A stretch of DNA of 64,000 bases from Nitrospirota bacterium (GTDB lineage: Bacteria > Nitrospirota > Thermodesulfovibrionia > Thermodesulfovibrionales > UBA6898): the NCBI GenBank assembly GCA_021783515.1, contig JAJXTV010000017.1:1-64000 (forward strand), read 5' to 3'. This document shows positions 9,729-19,374 of the stretch, in pieces. The notes under the pieces are model-generated. The model did not search any database and had not been told where the DNA came from. It saw only the letters and a program-made list of their open reading frames with translations. The position numbers and the translations under genes were made by a program. Within the stretch, counting starts at the first letter, position 1. Each line of letters starts with the position of its first letter.

Positions 9729-9905
9729 CTGCACCTCCCCGCGCATCGCTTCTTTTCCGAAAGGGCCACGATATTATCCCCGGCGGAGGAGCGCAATGAG
9801 GCCTGCGCATCTCAGCCGCCTCATCACCGCGCGCCTCTTCTCCATGGTTTTCTCCCTTGCGTCTCTGCTGCCGCAGGATCAATCCCGCCGGCAGGGCTCA
9901 GGCCA

Positions 9906-10190
9906 TTATACCATTGTCCAACCTACCAGCGCTTCCCCCTCCAAAGGGGAAGGCAGGTTGCGCCGTCCCTGAGGTCCAGGGTCTGATTGCCTATCGTGAT
10001 CGAGACGATCACCTTCTCGGTAGTCGGGCCTATTCGGGCCGGTGCAATCGCCATTGGGACAGACACCGGTCCCGGCCGCGTTCGGGCAGACACCGGTGCC
10101 GGGGCCCATTCCGTTTCCCGCAAAGGCGATAAATGCTCCGGCGACTACCATGAACAGTGAAACCAAACCTATCGTCATTGCCTTTTTCAT
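9906..10190 (-). CDS. small secreted Cys-containing protein, possibly frameshifted
   Basis: Signal peptide MKKAMTIGLVSLFMVVAGAFIAFAG then GTGVCPN repeats; coding character appears to move to another frame after about 10050. Confidence 0.45.
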   Translation of the reverse strand: MKKAMTIGLVSLFMVVAGAFIAFAGNGMGPGTGVCPNAAGTGVCPNGDCTGPNRPDYREGDRLDHDRQSDPGPQGRRNLPSPLEGEALVGWTMV

Positions 10191-10522
10191 ACGTTTTCCT
10201 CCTCATAAAAAATTGTTGGTAAAGATTTCCGCCCTGGCACCTGCCGGAGCCTGCAGACGTCCGACTTCGCGCCTTTGTCGTGCCGCTTTCACCCCCTCTC
10301 CTGCGATCTCATCTTATGAAATGCAGTTCTCGTGCCCGGGAGCAAGACATCGGAAAGAAAGAGAAAACGGACGGGAACGTGTAAAGCGGGATGCAAATCC
10401 TGCGTTCACGACTGCAAAAAATGCAGGGAAGAAGAGAAAAGAGAGGGGGCTAAAGAGTAATACCGCGATGCACGCGTGCGTTCCGGACGTGTACGGATAC
10501 GCTAACTCTTTATTGTAGCGCT

Positions 10523-10554
10523 CTCCGGCGGGCGGCGAATCCGGCCCGCCGGAG
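10523..10554 (-). terminator. GC-rich 11-bp hairpin downstream of the cytochrome gene
   Basis: ctccggcgggc / gcccgccggag perfect arms, 10-nt loop; no clear T-tract. Confidence 0.5.
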
Positions 10555-10570
10555 GCGTATGGGAAAGGAG

Positions 10571-11347
10571 CTAGATCTTTTTCGCAGTGGGAGGCGAAGG
10601 CACGTTCGAGCCGTGGCAGTCGCCGCAGTTCGACTGGGCGGTTATGCCGTACATCTTCGAAGGGATGGCCCCCTGAGTCTTGTACTTCCCGTCCTTCCAA
10701 TCGTTTAGCATTTCGACGAGATGATAGGCGACGCTGCCGGTAACGCGGGCGCAGCGATCCTTTCTCTCGGGGCTTCCGAGGGACTTGTCGGCCGCCTTCA
10801 TCCATTTGCCGACGGAGATGTGGCAGAGAGGCGAGTTGCTCACCGTCGTCGGCATATCGAACTTAATCTTCGGCTCTTTGGGCGTGAAGGTCGGCAGCTT
10901 TGCGTCCGAATACCACTGCAGCATCTCGCTTCCCATCAGCATGCCGTCTTCAGACCCGGACGTCCGCGGGCCTATAATCATGTTCGTAACGATATTCGCC
11001 CCGGCGTTCGATCCGCATACCGTCCCCCAACCCGACATCCCGCCTTCGAGAAAGATAAAGGCATCGACCGGGAACGACTTGTACGGTTCTCCCACCTTCT
11101 TTCTCAGCTGCGTAAAGACGCTGCTGATCACGGCAGCCCCGCAAAATACGCGGTACCACTCGTTATAGGCAAGTTCGGCGGTCTCTGCAGGGTCCAGTTT
11201 CACATACGGCCAGGGCCACTTCTCCATTTTTGCGGTCCTCGCTTCCGCCATCGGAAGGGGGCCGCCGAGGCCCATGAATGCCGCCCCGGCCGCGATCGCG
11301 CCGGCGGCGCCCAGTACCGCTCTCCTTGACATACGGTCTTCAGTCAT
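10571..11347 (-). CDS. Tat-exported split-Soret-type cytochrome c / C_GCAxxG_C_C-like redox protein
   Basis: Twin-arginine leader MSRRAVLGAAGAIAAGAAFMG; FCGAAVISSV..VCGSNAGANIV motif; CHISVGKWMK and terminal CGDCH haem-binding motif. Confidence 0.65.
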   Translation of the reverse strand: MTEDRMSRRAVLGAAGAIAAGAAFMGLGGPLPMAEARTAKMEKWPWPYVKLDPAETAELAYNEWYRVFCGAAVISSVFTQLRKKVGEPYKSFPVDAFIFLEGGMSGWGTVCGSNAGANIVTNMIIGPRTSGSEDGMLMGSEMLQWYSDAKLPTFTPKEPKIKFDMPTTVSNSPLCHISVGKWMKAADKSLGSPERKDRCARVTGSVAYHLVEMLNDWKDGKYKTQGAIPSKMYGITAQSNCGDCHGSNVPSPPTAKKI

Positions 11348-11504
11348 ACGTTTTCATCCTCCTTTGATTGTTATTATGAAACTTCCTACCGGGAATGCCT
11401 GACAGCCGTTCCCCGAAGCGGGGCCGCCATATCGGGAATTATCCCTCGAATCCGGGCATACCGAACCGTACGGCAGGGCATGGCCCGCCTCCGGCCCGGG
11501 AGGA

Positions 11505-11786
11505 TCATCGTTCGGGGGGGTGGTCTTTGACTGCCGGCATGACGAACTGCCGGCACACAAGGCCCTGCGACTCGGCAAAACCGGCGCAGCAGGGGCAGCA
11601 TACGGTGCAGCGTCCCGGCTGAAGCAGGGGATGGTCGGTATCCGTGGAAAAAGCGCCGCCCATGGAATCGCAGACGTCGTCGGCAATCATAAAGGCATAT
11701 GAAGAGGAAGGGACGAGCGTGACGGACAGCGGAACAAGGATTGATACAAAGAGGGCAAGCAAAGTCACGAATGTTGCAGTCTTCAT
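11505..11786 (-). CDS. small secreted Cys-rich hypothetical protein
   Basis: Signal peptide MKTATFVTLLALFVSILVPLSVTLVPSSSYA then CTVCCPCCAGF. Confidence 0.55.
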   Translation of the reverse strand: MKTATFVTLLALFVSILVPLSVTLVPSSSYAFMIADDVCDSMGGAFSTDTDHPLLQPGRCTVCCPCCAGFAESQGLVCRQFVMPAVKDHPPER

Positions 11787-12033
11787 CGCTTCTCAATTCT
11801 GCCCGATTTGATCGGAGTTGTCAATACAAACGTTTCAATAATCAGATAAACCGCCATGTTGCACTCGGCTGCTATTTTCGAGCATCACGACGAGGTCGCC
11901 AACCAATACCTCACAGGGCGGGGAGTAGCCCGAAAAGCCTTTTGCAGCGATTCCTTACGGCATCGGCAGCCACCTCCGAAGCGCCCGCCGGGACGTACCT
12001 GCGGCATCTTGCTCCGCTGCCGCAGCGCAGTCG

Positions 12034-12576
12034 CTAGAACCAGAACTCGGGATACCGTCTGGATTTTGGAATGTTGTTGACGATAAGGGCGATCAGCAGC
12101 ATGATGAGCGCGCCTCCCCCCGCCGGGATGATTGCATAGAGGAAGCCGAGTGCGTGGACCTTGCCGCCCCCGATCACCGCGATCAGCGCTGTTGCGCCGC
12201 CCGGCGGATGAAGGGTCTTTGTCGCATGCATGAGTGCGATTGCGGTAGCGACAGCCGCAGCAGCGGCAAGCCAGATCTGGGGATAAAAGAGTTGATAGGC
12301 GGCGACCCCGACTATCGCTGAGAGCACGTGGCCGCCGATGAGGTTCCGCGGCTGGGCAAGAGGGCTCTTGATCGCGCCGTAGATGAGCACGGCCGAGGCC
12401 CCGAACGATCCGATGATGAGAAGGACGTCCTGCTTCTGGAAAAGGTGAAAGTTGGCGAAGGCGACGACCCCGATGCCGAGAAATGCGCCGATCCATGACC
12501 ACACTATCTCCGATGCCCCGACGCAGGGCGGGCTCTTGGTCGTGCCTTTCATCTTTGCGAAGTAATCCGTCAGCAT
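12034..12576 (-). CDS. HPP-family integral membrane protein
   Basis: SFGASAVLIYGAIKSPLAQPRNLIGGHVLSAIVGV...ALMHATKTLHPPGGATALIAVIGG. Confidence 0.92.
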   Translation of the reverse strand: MLTDYFAKMKGTTKSPPCVGASEIVWSWIGAFLGIGVVAFANFHLFQKQDVLLIIGSFGASAVLIYGAIKSPLAQPRNLIGGHVLSAIVGVAAYQLFYPQIWLAAAAAVATAIALMHATKTLHPPGGATALIAVIGGGKVHALGFLYAIIPAGGGALIMLLIALIVNNIPKSRRYPEFWF

Positions 12577-13196
12577 GACGTAATCTTCCGCGGCAGCTCT
12601 GCACGCATGATGTCGGCCCGGGAAACGATGCCGACGATTCGCCCCTCTTCGCCGACGACCGGCACGCGGTTTATCGCCTTCCTTCCGAAGATTGCCATGA
12701 TATCGAATACGGCAGCATCCCGGGAGACGCAGACGGCCGGGGCCGTCATGATGTCAGCAGCATGAAGCGTCCGGATCGGGGCCGCGAGGCAGGCCCTGCC
12801 CTGGAGGCAGCGCGCGATAATGTCCATGACGTGCCTCCTGTCAGGAGATCCCATGCGGGAGAGAAAGTCCTTTTCCGAGATGACGCCGACAATCCTTCCT
12901 CCGGAGTCAAGCACCGGGATTCCGGAGATCCGGTGTTCCGCCATAAGCGCCGCGACCTCCTCCAGCGGGGCATCCGCCCGCACCGTCACCACCCGGCTCG
13001 TCATGATATCGACCGCCTTTACCGATGAGCTGATGCGCTGCACGGCGTGCCGATAGGCAGAACGAAAAACCTCCTTAAGATCACCCGGCGTGATGTCCAG
13101 ATATCCGTGGACGTCTTTCATCGCCTCGTAGATGTCCTCATCGGATACCTCTGTCTGAAACTCCAGGCTTTCCCTCTCCGGCTGCCCCTTCGTCAC
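12570..13196 (-). CDS. tandem CBS-domain protein (GTG start)
   Basis: VDIMTSRVVTVRADAPLEEVAALMAEHRISGIPVLDSGGRIVGVISEKDFL and a second CBS unit; GGGAGGAATAGC-GTG. Confidence 0.88.
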   Translation of the reverse strand: MTKGQPERESLEFQTEVSDEDIYEAMKDVHGYLDITPGDLKEVFRSAYRHAVQRISSSVKAVDIMTSRVVTVRADAPLEEVAALMAEHRISGIPVLDSGGRIVGVISEKDFLSRMGSPDRRHVMDIIARCLQGRACLAAPIRTLHAADIMTAPAVCVSRDAAVFDIMAIFGRKAINRVPVVGEEGRIVGIVSRADIMRAELPRKITSC

Positions 13197-13351
13197 GCTA
13201 TTCCTCCCTTTTTCTGTTACTCTACCGGATAAAAGGCATGAATTGTATGACACCCGTCATAATCGTCAATTTGACTGCGGACTCCCGGCTTCCCGGCCCG
13301 ATTGACTTTTCCTCGAAAACCTATATGCTTTAGGTAAAAGGAGACGCGATC

Positions 13352-14119
13352 ATGAAAAAGCTGTTTTTGTGCATGGTTCTCTGGGCTTCGGTGATTGTCT
13401 TTCCGGCCCCGTCGATTGCGGAGATTAATATTAATATCGGGATCGCCCTGCCGCCGCCCGTCGTCTTTGCTACGCCGCCGGATGTGATAGTGCTGCCGGA
13501 CACAAACGATGTATACGCCGTTCCCGGTGTCGATATAGATCTTTTTTTCTGGAGCGGCTGGTGGTGGCGGCTGTGGGAAGGCCGTTGGTATCGCTCGCAT
13601 TATTACGACCGGGGCTGGGCATACTATAACAGGGCCCCGAGTTTCTATTTCGATGTCGACCCGGGATGGAGAAGATACTACCGGGATCATGACTGGCGCG
13701 GACATCGATGGGACTACGAACGGATCCCCGACAGACAGCTCCAGCAGAACTGGAGGAGATGGCATAACGACAGGCATTGGGAAAGGCAGCGGACCTGGGG
13801 AGTTCAGCAGTATCACCCCCAGCCTCAAAAACAGAGGGAAGAGCTCAGACGCCAGCGACAGGAGCAATATCATCAGAGACCCGAGGTTCAGAAACATATG
13901 CGCGAGCAGCAAAGGAAACCGGAGGTGAGGCAACCCCAAAAGCAGCAGCCTCAGAAACAGCAACCTCATTATCAGCCCCAGAAACAACAGCCGCATTATC
14001 AGCCTCAGAAACAGGAGCAAAGACAACACGAGTCCCGGGGCCAGCAGGAACGCGGAAAGTCAGAGCACGAAAAATCACGGGAAAACCGCGATCAGGGGGA
14101 TGAAAGACACGAGAGGTAA
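13352..14119 (+). CDS. secreted Trp/Tyr/Arg-rich protein with Q/H/K repeat tail
   Basis: Signal peptide; ININIGIALPPPVVFATPPDVIVLPDTNDVYAVPGVDIDLFFWSGWWWRLWEGRWYRSHYYDRGWAYY then low-complexity tail. Confidence 0.82.
   Translation: MKKLFLCMVLWASVIVFPAPSIAEININIGIALPPPVVFATPPDVIVLPDTNDVYAVPGVDIDLFFWSGWWWRLWEGRWYRSHYYDRGWAYYNRAPSFYFDVDPGWRRYYRDHDWRGHRWDYERIPDRQLQQNWRRWHNDRHWERQRTWGVQQYHPQPQKQREELRRQRQEQYHQRPEVQKHMREQQRKPEVRQPQKQQPQKQQPHYQPQKQQPHYQPQKQEQRQHESRGQQERGKSEHEKSRENRDQGDERHER
13930..14020 (+). repeat. in-frame PQKQQPHYQ tandem repeat
   Basis: cctcagaaacagcaacctcattatcagccccagaaacaacagccgcattatcagcctcagaaacag. Confidence 0.8.
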
Positions 14120-14167
14120 AAGGACCGCCTCTCCCTTTCAATAATGCCGCCAGGCTTGCCGGTCGCC

Positions 14168-14935
14168 TCAGACTTCCCTGAGCGCGTCGGCAAGTCTGGC
14201 AAACTCTTCGAGCCCGAGCGTCTCGGGCCGCCGTTGCGGGTCGATGCCGGCGGCGGCAAGCGCCTCTTTCGGGTCGTCGGCAAGGCCCTTCAGGGAATTC
14301 GAGAGGGTCTTTCTCCTCTGCGAAAACGCGGTCCTGACGACCCTGAAGAAGGTCTTTTCATCCGCCACCCGCACCGCCGGGCTTTCGAGTATCGTCATAT
14401 GCACCACCGCGGAGTCTACCTTGGGCACAGGCCTGAATTCCTCCCTGGGGATGACGAAGCGCAGCTCCGGTCTTGCAAGGTACTGGACCATGATCGAGAG
14501 GACGCCGTAATCCTTGCCGCCCGGCGGGGCGACGATCCGCTCGGCAACCTCCTTCTGGATCGTCAGCGTCATCGTCTTCAGTGTCTCCTTCGCTTCGAGC
14601 AGTCTGAAGACGATCGGGGTGGTAATGTAATAGGGGATATTTGCAGCCACCTTGAACTGTCCGATCTCCTCATAGGGGAACTTCATCGCGTCGGCGTGGA
14701 CAAGCTCAACATTCCGGTATCCTATCAGCTCGGCCCTCAGCCTGTCGTAGAGCCCCTGATCGAGTTCGATCGCGATCACCTTCTTCGCCGTCTCCGCGAG
14801 GAGTCTCGTGAGCCCGCCGGGACCGGGTCCTATTTCGACGACCGTGTCGTCCGCAGCCACGCCTGAGGCCTCGACTATCCTCGCAAGGATCGCGCGGTCG
14901 AAGAGGAAGTTCTGGCCGAGGTGTTTCTTCGGCAT
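14168..14935 (-). CDS. rsmA: 16S rRNA adenine dimethyltransferase
   Basis: MPKKHLGQNFLFDRAILARIVEASG...VVEIGPGPGGLTRLLAE...AANIPYYITTPIVFRLLE. Confidence 0.97.
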   Translation of the reverse strand: MPKKHLGQNFLFDRAILARIVEASGVAADDTVVEIGPGPGGLTRLLAETAKKVIAIELDQGLYDRLRAELIGYRNVELVHADAMKFPYEEIGQFKVAANIPYYITTPIVFRLLEAKETLKTMTLTIQKEVAERIVAPPGGKDYGVLSIMVQYLARPELRFVIPREEFRPVPKVDSAVVHMTILESPAVRVADEKTFFRVVRTAFSQRRKTLSNSLKGLADDPKEALAAAGIDPQRRPETLGLEEFARLADALREV

Positions 14936-15925
14936 CTAGATCTTCAATCGTGCGGCGAGTCTGACCGCCTCTATTATGCTGGCCGGGCCTGCGATGCCCT
15001 TCCATGCAATATCGTAGGCGGTGCCGTGATCGGGCGAGGTCCTTACGAACGGCAGGCCGACCGTCACGTTCACCCCCGTGTCGAAGGCGATCATCTTCAG
15101 GGGGATCAGCCCCTGGTCGTGGTACATGCATACGACAATATCGAAGGCCGCCCGGTAGGCCTTATGAAAGACGGTGTCCGGCGGAAACGGCCCGGATACG
15201 GCTATGCCTTCCTTACGCGCATCCCCGACCGCCGGCACGATCTCCCTGATCTCCTCATCGCCGAAGATGCCGGCCTCGCCTGCGTGAGGGTTCAGTCCGG
15301 CGACGCCGATCCTCGGCTTAGCGATGCCGAGCATATCGCATGCCCTTTCCGCGAGCCGGATCGTCTTGAGGACCCTGCTGCGCGTGATCATGTCCGGCAC
15401 GCTCCTGAGAGCGGTATGGATCGTGACAAGGAGCACCCTCAGCGGTCCGCCGGTCAGCATCATACCGAAGTCTTCGGTCGAGGTGAGTTCGGCCAGCATC
15501 TCGGTATGGCCGGGCCACTTCAGCCCCGCCATCTTCAGCGCCTCCTTCGAGATGGGCGCGGTGACGATGCCGTCGACCTTCCCCGCCGTCGCAAGCTCGA
15601 CCGCCTTTCTGATATACCCGGCGCATGCGGCCCCGCCCTCGGCCGTCGGCCTGCCTTTTTCGAAGGCCTTCAGCGAGCCGGCATCGATCAAATCGATCGT
15701 TTCGGCCGACTCTGCCGACTCATCGGGAGCAGCGATTATTCTCAGTTTAAGGGGCCGGCCGAGGAGCCCCAGGGCCTCCTCCATCACGACCGCGTCGCCG
15801 ATCACGACCGGCCTGCAGCAGCCGCGCACTTCGGGGGAAAGAAGCGCCCGGACGATTATCTCGGGCCCGACGCCTCCGGGGTCACCCATCGTGATCGCAA
15901 GTCTCTTCCTGACGGACATGGCCAT
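14936..15925 (-). CDS. pdxA: 4-hydroxythreonine-4-phosphate dehydrogenase
   Basis: RLAITMGDPGGVGPEIIVRALLSPEV...WPGHTEMLAELTST...AGLNPHAGEAGIFGDEE...MYHDQGLIPLK...RTSPDHGTAYDIAWKG. Confidence 0.97.
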   Translation of the reverse strand: MAMSVRKRLAITMGDPGGVGPEIIVRALLSPEVRGCCRPVVIGDAVVMEEALGLLGRPLKLRIIAAPDESAESAETIDLIDAGSLKAFEKGRPTAEGGAACAGYIRKAVELATAGKVDGIVTAPISKEALKMAGLKWPGHTEMLAELTSTEDFGMMLTGGPLRVLLVTIHTALRSVPDMITRSRVLKTIRLAERACDMLGIAKPRIGVAGLNPHAGEAGIFGDEEIREIVPAVGDARKEGIAVSGPFPPDTVFHKAYRAAFDIVVCMYHDQGLIPLKMIAFDTGVNVTVGLPFVRTSPDHGTAYDIAWKGIAGPASIIEAVRLAARLKI

Positions 15926-15938
15926 TATTGTACCTGTT

Positions 15939-16355
15939 TTACTCCCCGATGATCTTGACGAGGACCCTTTTTTCCCGCCTGCCGTCGAACTCGCCGTAGA
16001 AGATCCTTTCCCAGGTGCCGAAGTCGAGCTGGCCGCTCGTCACGGCAACGACCACCTCCCTGCCCATGATCTGGCGCTTCATATGCGCGTCGGCGTTGTC
16101 CTCCCCGACGTTATGCCGGTACTGCGAGACCGGCTCGTGCGGGGCGAGTTTTTCGAGCCAAAAATCATAGTCGTGATGGAGCCCCGATTCGTCGTCGTTG
16201 ATAAAGACCGACGCGGTGATATGCATCGCGTTGACGAGCACGAGGCCTTCTTTGACACCGCTTTCGCGCAGACACTCCTCGACCTGGGGCGTGATGTTGA
16301 TAAACGCCCTCCGCGTCGGGACGTTGAACCAGAGCTCTTTGCGAAAGCTTTTCAT
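15939..16355 (-). CDS. YjbQ family protein
   Basis: [54 protein letters not shown]...[25 protein letters not shown]. Confidence 0.93.
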   Translation of the reverse strand: MKSFRKELWFNVPTRRAFINITPQVEECLRESGVKEGLVLVNAMHITASVFINDDESGLHHDYDFWLEKLAPHEPVSQYRHNVGEDNADAHMKRQIMGREVVVAVTSGQLDFGTWERIFYGEFDGRREKRVLVKIIGE

Positions 16356-16464
16356 AGTAACGGCCTCATAATTATATCCGCTGATCGCCTCTTTTGTCCG
16401 TCATGCCCAAAGTGCTTGCTCGGGCATCCGGAGTCGTCAGTGGTGTAATCATCAGCACACGCTC

Positions 16465-18528
16465 TCACCCTTTCAGCTTTCCGTACATCCTCGCGTTCTC
16501 GATCGCAATGCCGCCCTGCTCGGCAAGGGCGACGGCGAAGGCGATCTCTTCCGGGGCGAACTCCCTGAATTCGCCGGTGAGAAGCCGCATGATGCCGATG
16601 ATCTTCTTCCTGACGACGATCGGCACAACGAGGATGCTCTTGATTCCTTCTTCCTTCGCCGCATCGCGGTAGGATATCCTGGGGTCGGTCGTGGCGTCGT
16701 AGATAGCAAGCGGCTCCCCCCCGAGCGCAAGGGAGATGCTCTCCTCGGCATCCACCGGCCCGCGCTGCAGATATTTTCCGCTGAGACCGTATGCGGCGGC
16801 GAGTTCGAGCTTCTTCCCCGTCTCGTCGAGGAGCCTGATCGTCGCGGCCTTGGCCTGCATGATTTCGGGTATCTTTCTGACGATCAGCGGGAGGATCTCC
16901 TGTATGTCGAGTGTCGAGCTCACCGCCTTTGAGACCTCCTGTATCGCCTTCAGGTACTGCATCTCCCGGCATTGCAGCTCGTACATGCGGGCGTTTTCGA
17001 TCGCGGTGCCGCATTGCTCCGCGAGCGAGGCGGCAAAGGCTATTTCGTCCTCCGAAAAATGTCTCGGCCAGCCGGTCAGGAGCCTCATCACGCCGATCAC
17101 CTTCCCGTGGGCGCTGATCGGGAGCGTCAGGATGCTCTTGATGCCCTCCTCCGCCGCCTCCCTGCGGTACCGTATCCGGCTGTCGCTCGATACGTCATAG
17201 ATGGCGACCGGCTTTTCGTTCAGCGCCTCGATCACGTTCTCTTCGGCGTCGACCGGGCCCCTGTTCAGGTACCGTTCGCTGAGGCCGGAGGAGGAGGCCA
17301 GATGAAGCTTCTTCCCCGTGCTGTCGAGGAGCCTGATCGTGACGGCCTTCAGGTTCATCACCTCCGGGATTTTTCTGACGATGAGGTCGAGGACCTCGCT
17401 GACATTGAGCGTCGAGCTCACCGTTTTGGTGACCGACTGAAATACGTTCAGATATTCCCTCTCCTTCGACAGGCTCTTTTCGAACATGCGCGCGTTCATG
17501 ATCGCGATCGCCGCCTGCTCCGCGATCGCCGCGACGAACTTCATGTCTTCCTCCGAGTATTCGATCGGCTCGGCGGTATACATCCTCAGCACGCCGATCA
17601 CTTCGGCATTAAAGCGCAGGGGGATCGAGAGGATGCTCCTGATGCCCTCCCGCTCCGCCTCCTTCCGGTATTTCGCGCCTCTGTCCGCCGTGATATCGTA
17701 AATCGATACCGTCTTGCCGGCAAGCGCGTCGTCGATGCTCGCATCGTACGCGACCGGGCCCTTGTTCACATAGCCGCGGCTCAGTCCGTGAGAGGCGGCG
17801 AGTTCGAGCTGATTGGTCTCCCTGTTCAGGAGCCTCAGCAGGCTCGCCTTGACGTTCATGACCTTCACGACGTTCGTCACGATCAACTTCAGCACCTCGT
17901 CAAGCGAGAGGCTCGTACTGATCGCCTTGCATATATTCTGATAATTTTCCAGATAGATCTTCTTCGAAAATATCTTCTCGGCGCAGGCCGGGCACATGGA
18001 ATGGGTGAAGTCGCCAAAGCCCTCCCCGGTGAGAAACGCCTCCAGCTGCTCCCAGGTGTCGGCCTCTTTCCTGATCTTCTTGCACCACCCGCAGATCGGG
18101 ATAAGGCGGTCGAGCTTTTCGGTCCTGAGCTGAAACGGCCTGAGCCCCTTGAAGGCCGAAACGTCCCTGAATGCGATGATCGCGCCGGATATCTTCTTCC
18201 CGGCAAAAAGAGGCGAGATATGCTCCTCGACGAGGACCTTTCTGCCGTCCTTCGCCCTGAGGAAAAGGTTTCTCTGAAGAGGCTCCTCGTCCATCCCGGC
18301 GGTCAGCGGGCAGCCCGAATCGCAGAGCGCGTTGCCCCTTTCGTCCTCGTGCCGAAGGAGATCGCAATAGCAGTTCTGCCCCACCATCTCCGCCGGCTGA
18401 TACCCGGTGATCCGGGCAGCGCCTTTGTTCCAGTAGAGTATCTTCCTGTTGCCGCCGACCACATAGACCCCGTCGGCGATATTGTCGAGCACCTCGGCGC
18501 AAAATCTCGTCTTTTTGTCGAACACCAT
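16465..18528 (-). CDS. sensor protein: PAS + 4-Cys module + three tandem GAF domains, no recognised output domain
   Basis: One PAS (ILYWNKGAARITGYQPAEMVG), CGWCKKIR..MCPACAEKIF module, then three homologous GAF repeats to the C-terminus. Confidence 0.88.
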   Translation of the reverse strand: MVFDKKTRFCAEVLDNIADGVYVVGGNRKILYWNKGAARITGYQPAEMVGQNCYCDLLRHEDERGNALCDSGCPLTAGMDEEPLQRNLFLRAKDGRKVLVEEHISPLFAGKKISGAIIAFRDVSAFKGLRPFQLRTEKLDRLIPICGWCKKIRKEADTWEQLEAFLTGEGFGDFTHSMCPACAEKIFSKKIYLENYQNICKAISTSLSLDEVLKLIVTNVVKVMNVKASLLRLLNRETNQLELAASHGLSRGYVNKGPVAYDASIDDALAGKTVSIYDITADRGAKYRKEAEREGIRSILSIPLRFNAEVIGVLRMYTAEPIEYSEEDMKFVAAIAEQAAIAIMNARMFEKSLSKEREYLNVFQSVTKTVSSTLNVSEVLDLIVRKIPEVMNLKAVTIRLLDSTGKKLHLASSSGLSERYLNRGPVDAEENVIEALNEKPVAIYDVSSDSRIRYRREAAEEGIKSILTLPISAHGKVIGVMRLLTGWPRHFSEDEIAFAASLAEQCGTAIENARMYELQCREMQYLKAIQEVSKAVSSTLDIQEILPLIVRKIPEIMQAKAATIRLLDETGKKLELAAAYGLSGKYLQRGPVDAEESISLALGGEPLAIYDATTDPRISYRDAAKEEGIKSILVVPIVVRKKIIGIMRLLTGEFREFAPEEIAFAVALAEQGGIAIENARMYGKLKG

Positions 18529-18615
18529 AGCCAGGCCTTTCAGAAAAATATAGGAAAACAACCCCCGGAAATTATTATAATTATATATGAAACCGGCCGT
18601 CAGGGGATTTTTTTA

Positions 18616-19374
18616 TTGAAAGGGCAAATTTATCCGGCTCTGAAAGAAAAGGCGACGAGGGTGGCCCGTCAGATCGGAGCGCCCTCTTTTTACCGGGACC
18701 ATGGCAGCGAGATCGAGCGGTCGGCTGCTTCGCTGGCCGGCAACGAGCTGTTTGCGAAATGCCGCTCCCTTCTCGGCAGCGCAACGCTGCATCCCGCCCA
18801 CGGGATAGAACATTGTGAGAAGGTGGCGGTCGAGGCCGGCGCGATACTTCGGATCGAGAGAGGCAGAAGACATCCTGGCGTTGCAGACACGGACGGCCTT
18901 GTGCTCTGCGCCCAGATTGCCGGCATCCTGCACGATATCAAGCGAAACGAGCACAATCATACGACAAAGGGAAGCATCGAGGCAGAAAAGATCCTGGGGG
19001 GATTCGATTTGAAAGAGAGATATAAACGGTACGTCGCCGCCGCGATCAGGAACCATGAGGCGTTCAGGGAGGTGCTTCCTTCGGAAGACGAAGAGGCAAA
19101 GCTCGTCAGCGACTCTCTCTACGACGCGGACAAGTTCCGGTGGGGGCCGGACAACTTTACCACCACGCTCTGGCTGATCGTAGAATCAGCGGGCACGCCG
19201 GTCGAAAGGCTGCATGCCACCTTCCTCGAAAAGATGGAGGGCGTCAGAAGGATCAAGGAGACATTCAGGACCGACACGGGCAGAAGGTACGGCCCTGAAT
19301 TCATAGACTTCGGGATAGAGATCGGCAACGAGATCTTTCATGATATGGAAAATCTGATAAGGAGCAGAAAATGA
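18616..19374 (+). CDS. HD-domain phosphohydrolase-like protein (TTG start proposed)
   Basis: HPAHGIEHCEKVAVEAGAI...LVLCAQIAGILHDIKRNEHNHTTKGSIEAEKIL...DSLYDADKFRWG; AGGGGA Shine-Dalgarno before TTG; longer ORF upstream is antisense to the GAF gene. Confidence 0.75.
   Translation: MKGQIYPALKEKATRVARQIGAPSFYRDHGSEIERSAASLAGNELFAKCRSLLGSATLHPAHGIEHCEKVAVEAGAILRIERGRRHPGVADTDGLVLCAQIAGILHDIKRNEHNHTTKGSIEAEKILGGFDLKERYKRYVAAAIRNHEAFREVLPSEDEEAKLVSDSLYDADKFRWGPDNFTTTLWLIVESAGTPVERLHATFLEKMEGVRRIKETFRTDTGRRYGPEFIDFGIEIGNEIFHDMENLIRSRK

Noticed and set aside
9750-9905. Possible decayed arsR upstream of arsC
   Set aside because: No frame shows a convincing HTH/ArsR motif.
13930-14020. Could the regular repeats be a CRISPR array?
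   Set aside because: Short in-frame coding repeats without unique spacers; no cas genes in the window.
13217-14029. 270-aa Leu-rich minus ORF (LLFLRLIMRLLFLGL...)
   Set aside because: Antisense product of the Q/H repeat region of the plus-strand secreted protein.
16380-16450. Palindromic tgccc...gggca sequence near 16403-16433 as a REP element
   Set aside because: Suggestive, but only one copy was noticed in the window; not enough to call.
16972-18615. Upstream part of the 800-aa plus-strand ORF 16972-19374
   Set aside because: Antisense to the well-supported GAF sensor gene; only the part after about 18616 (HD domain) looks genuine.
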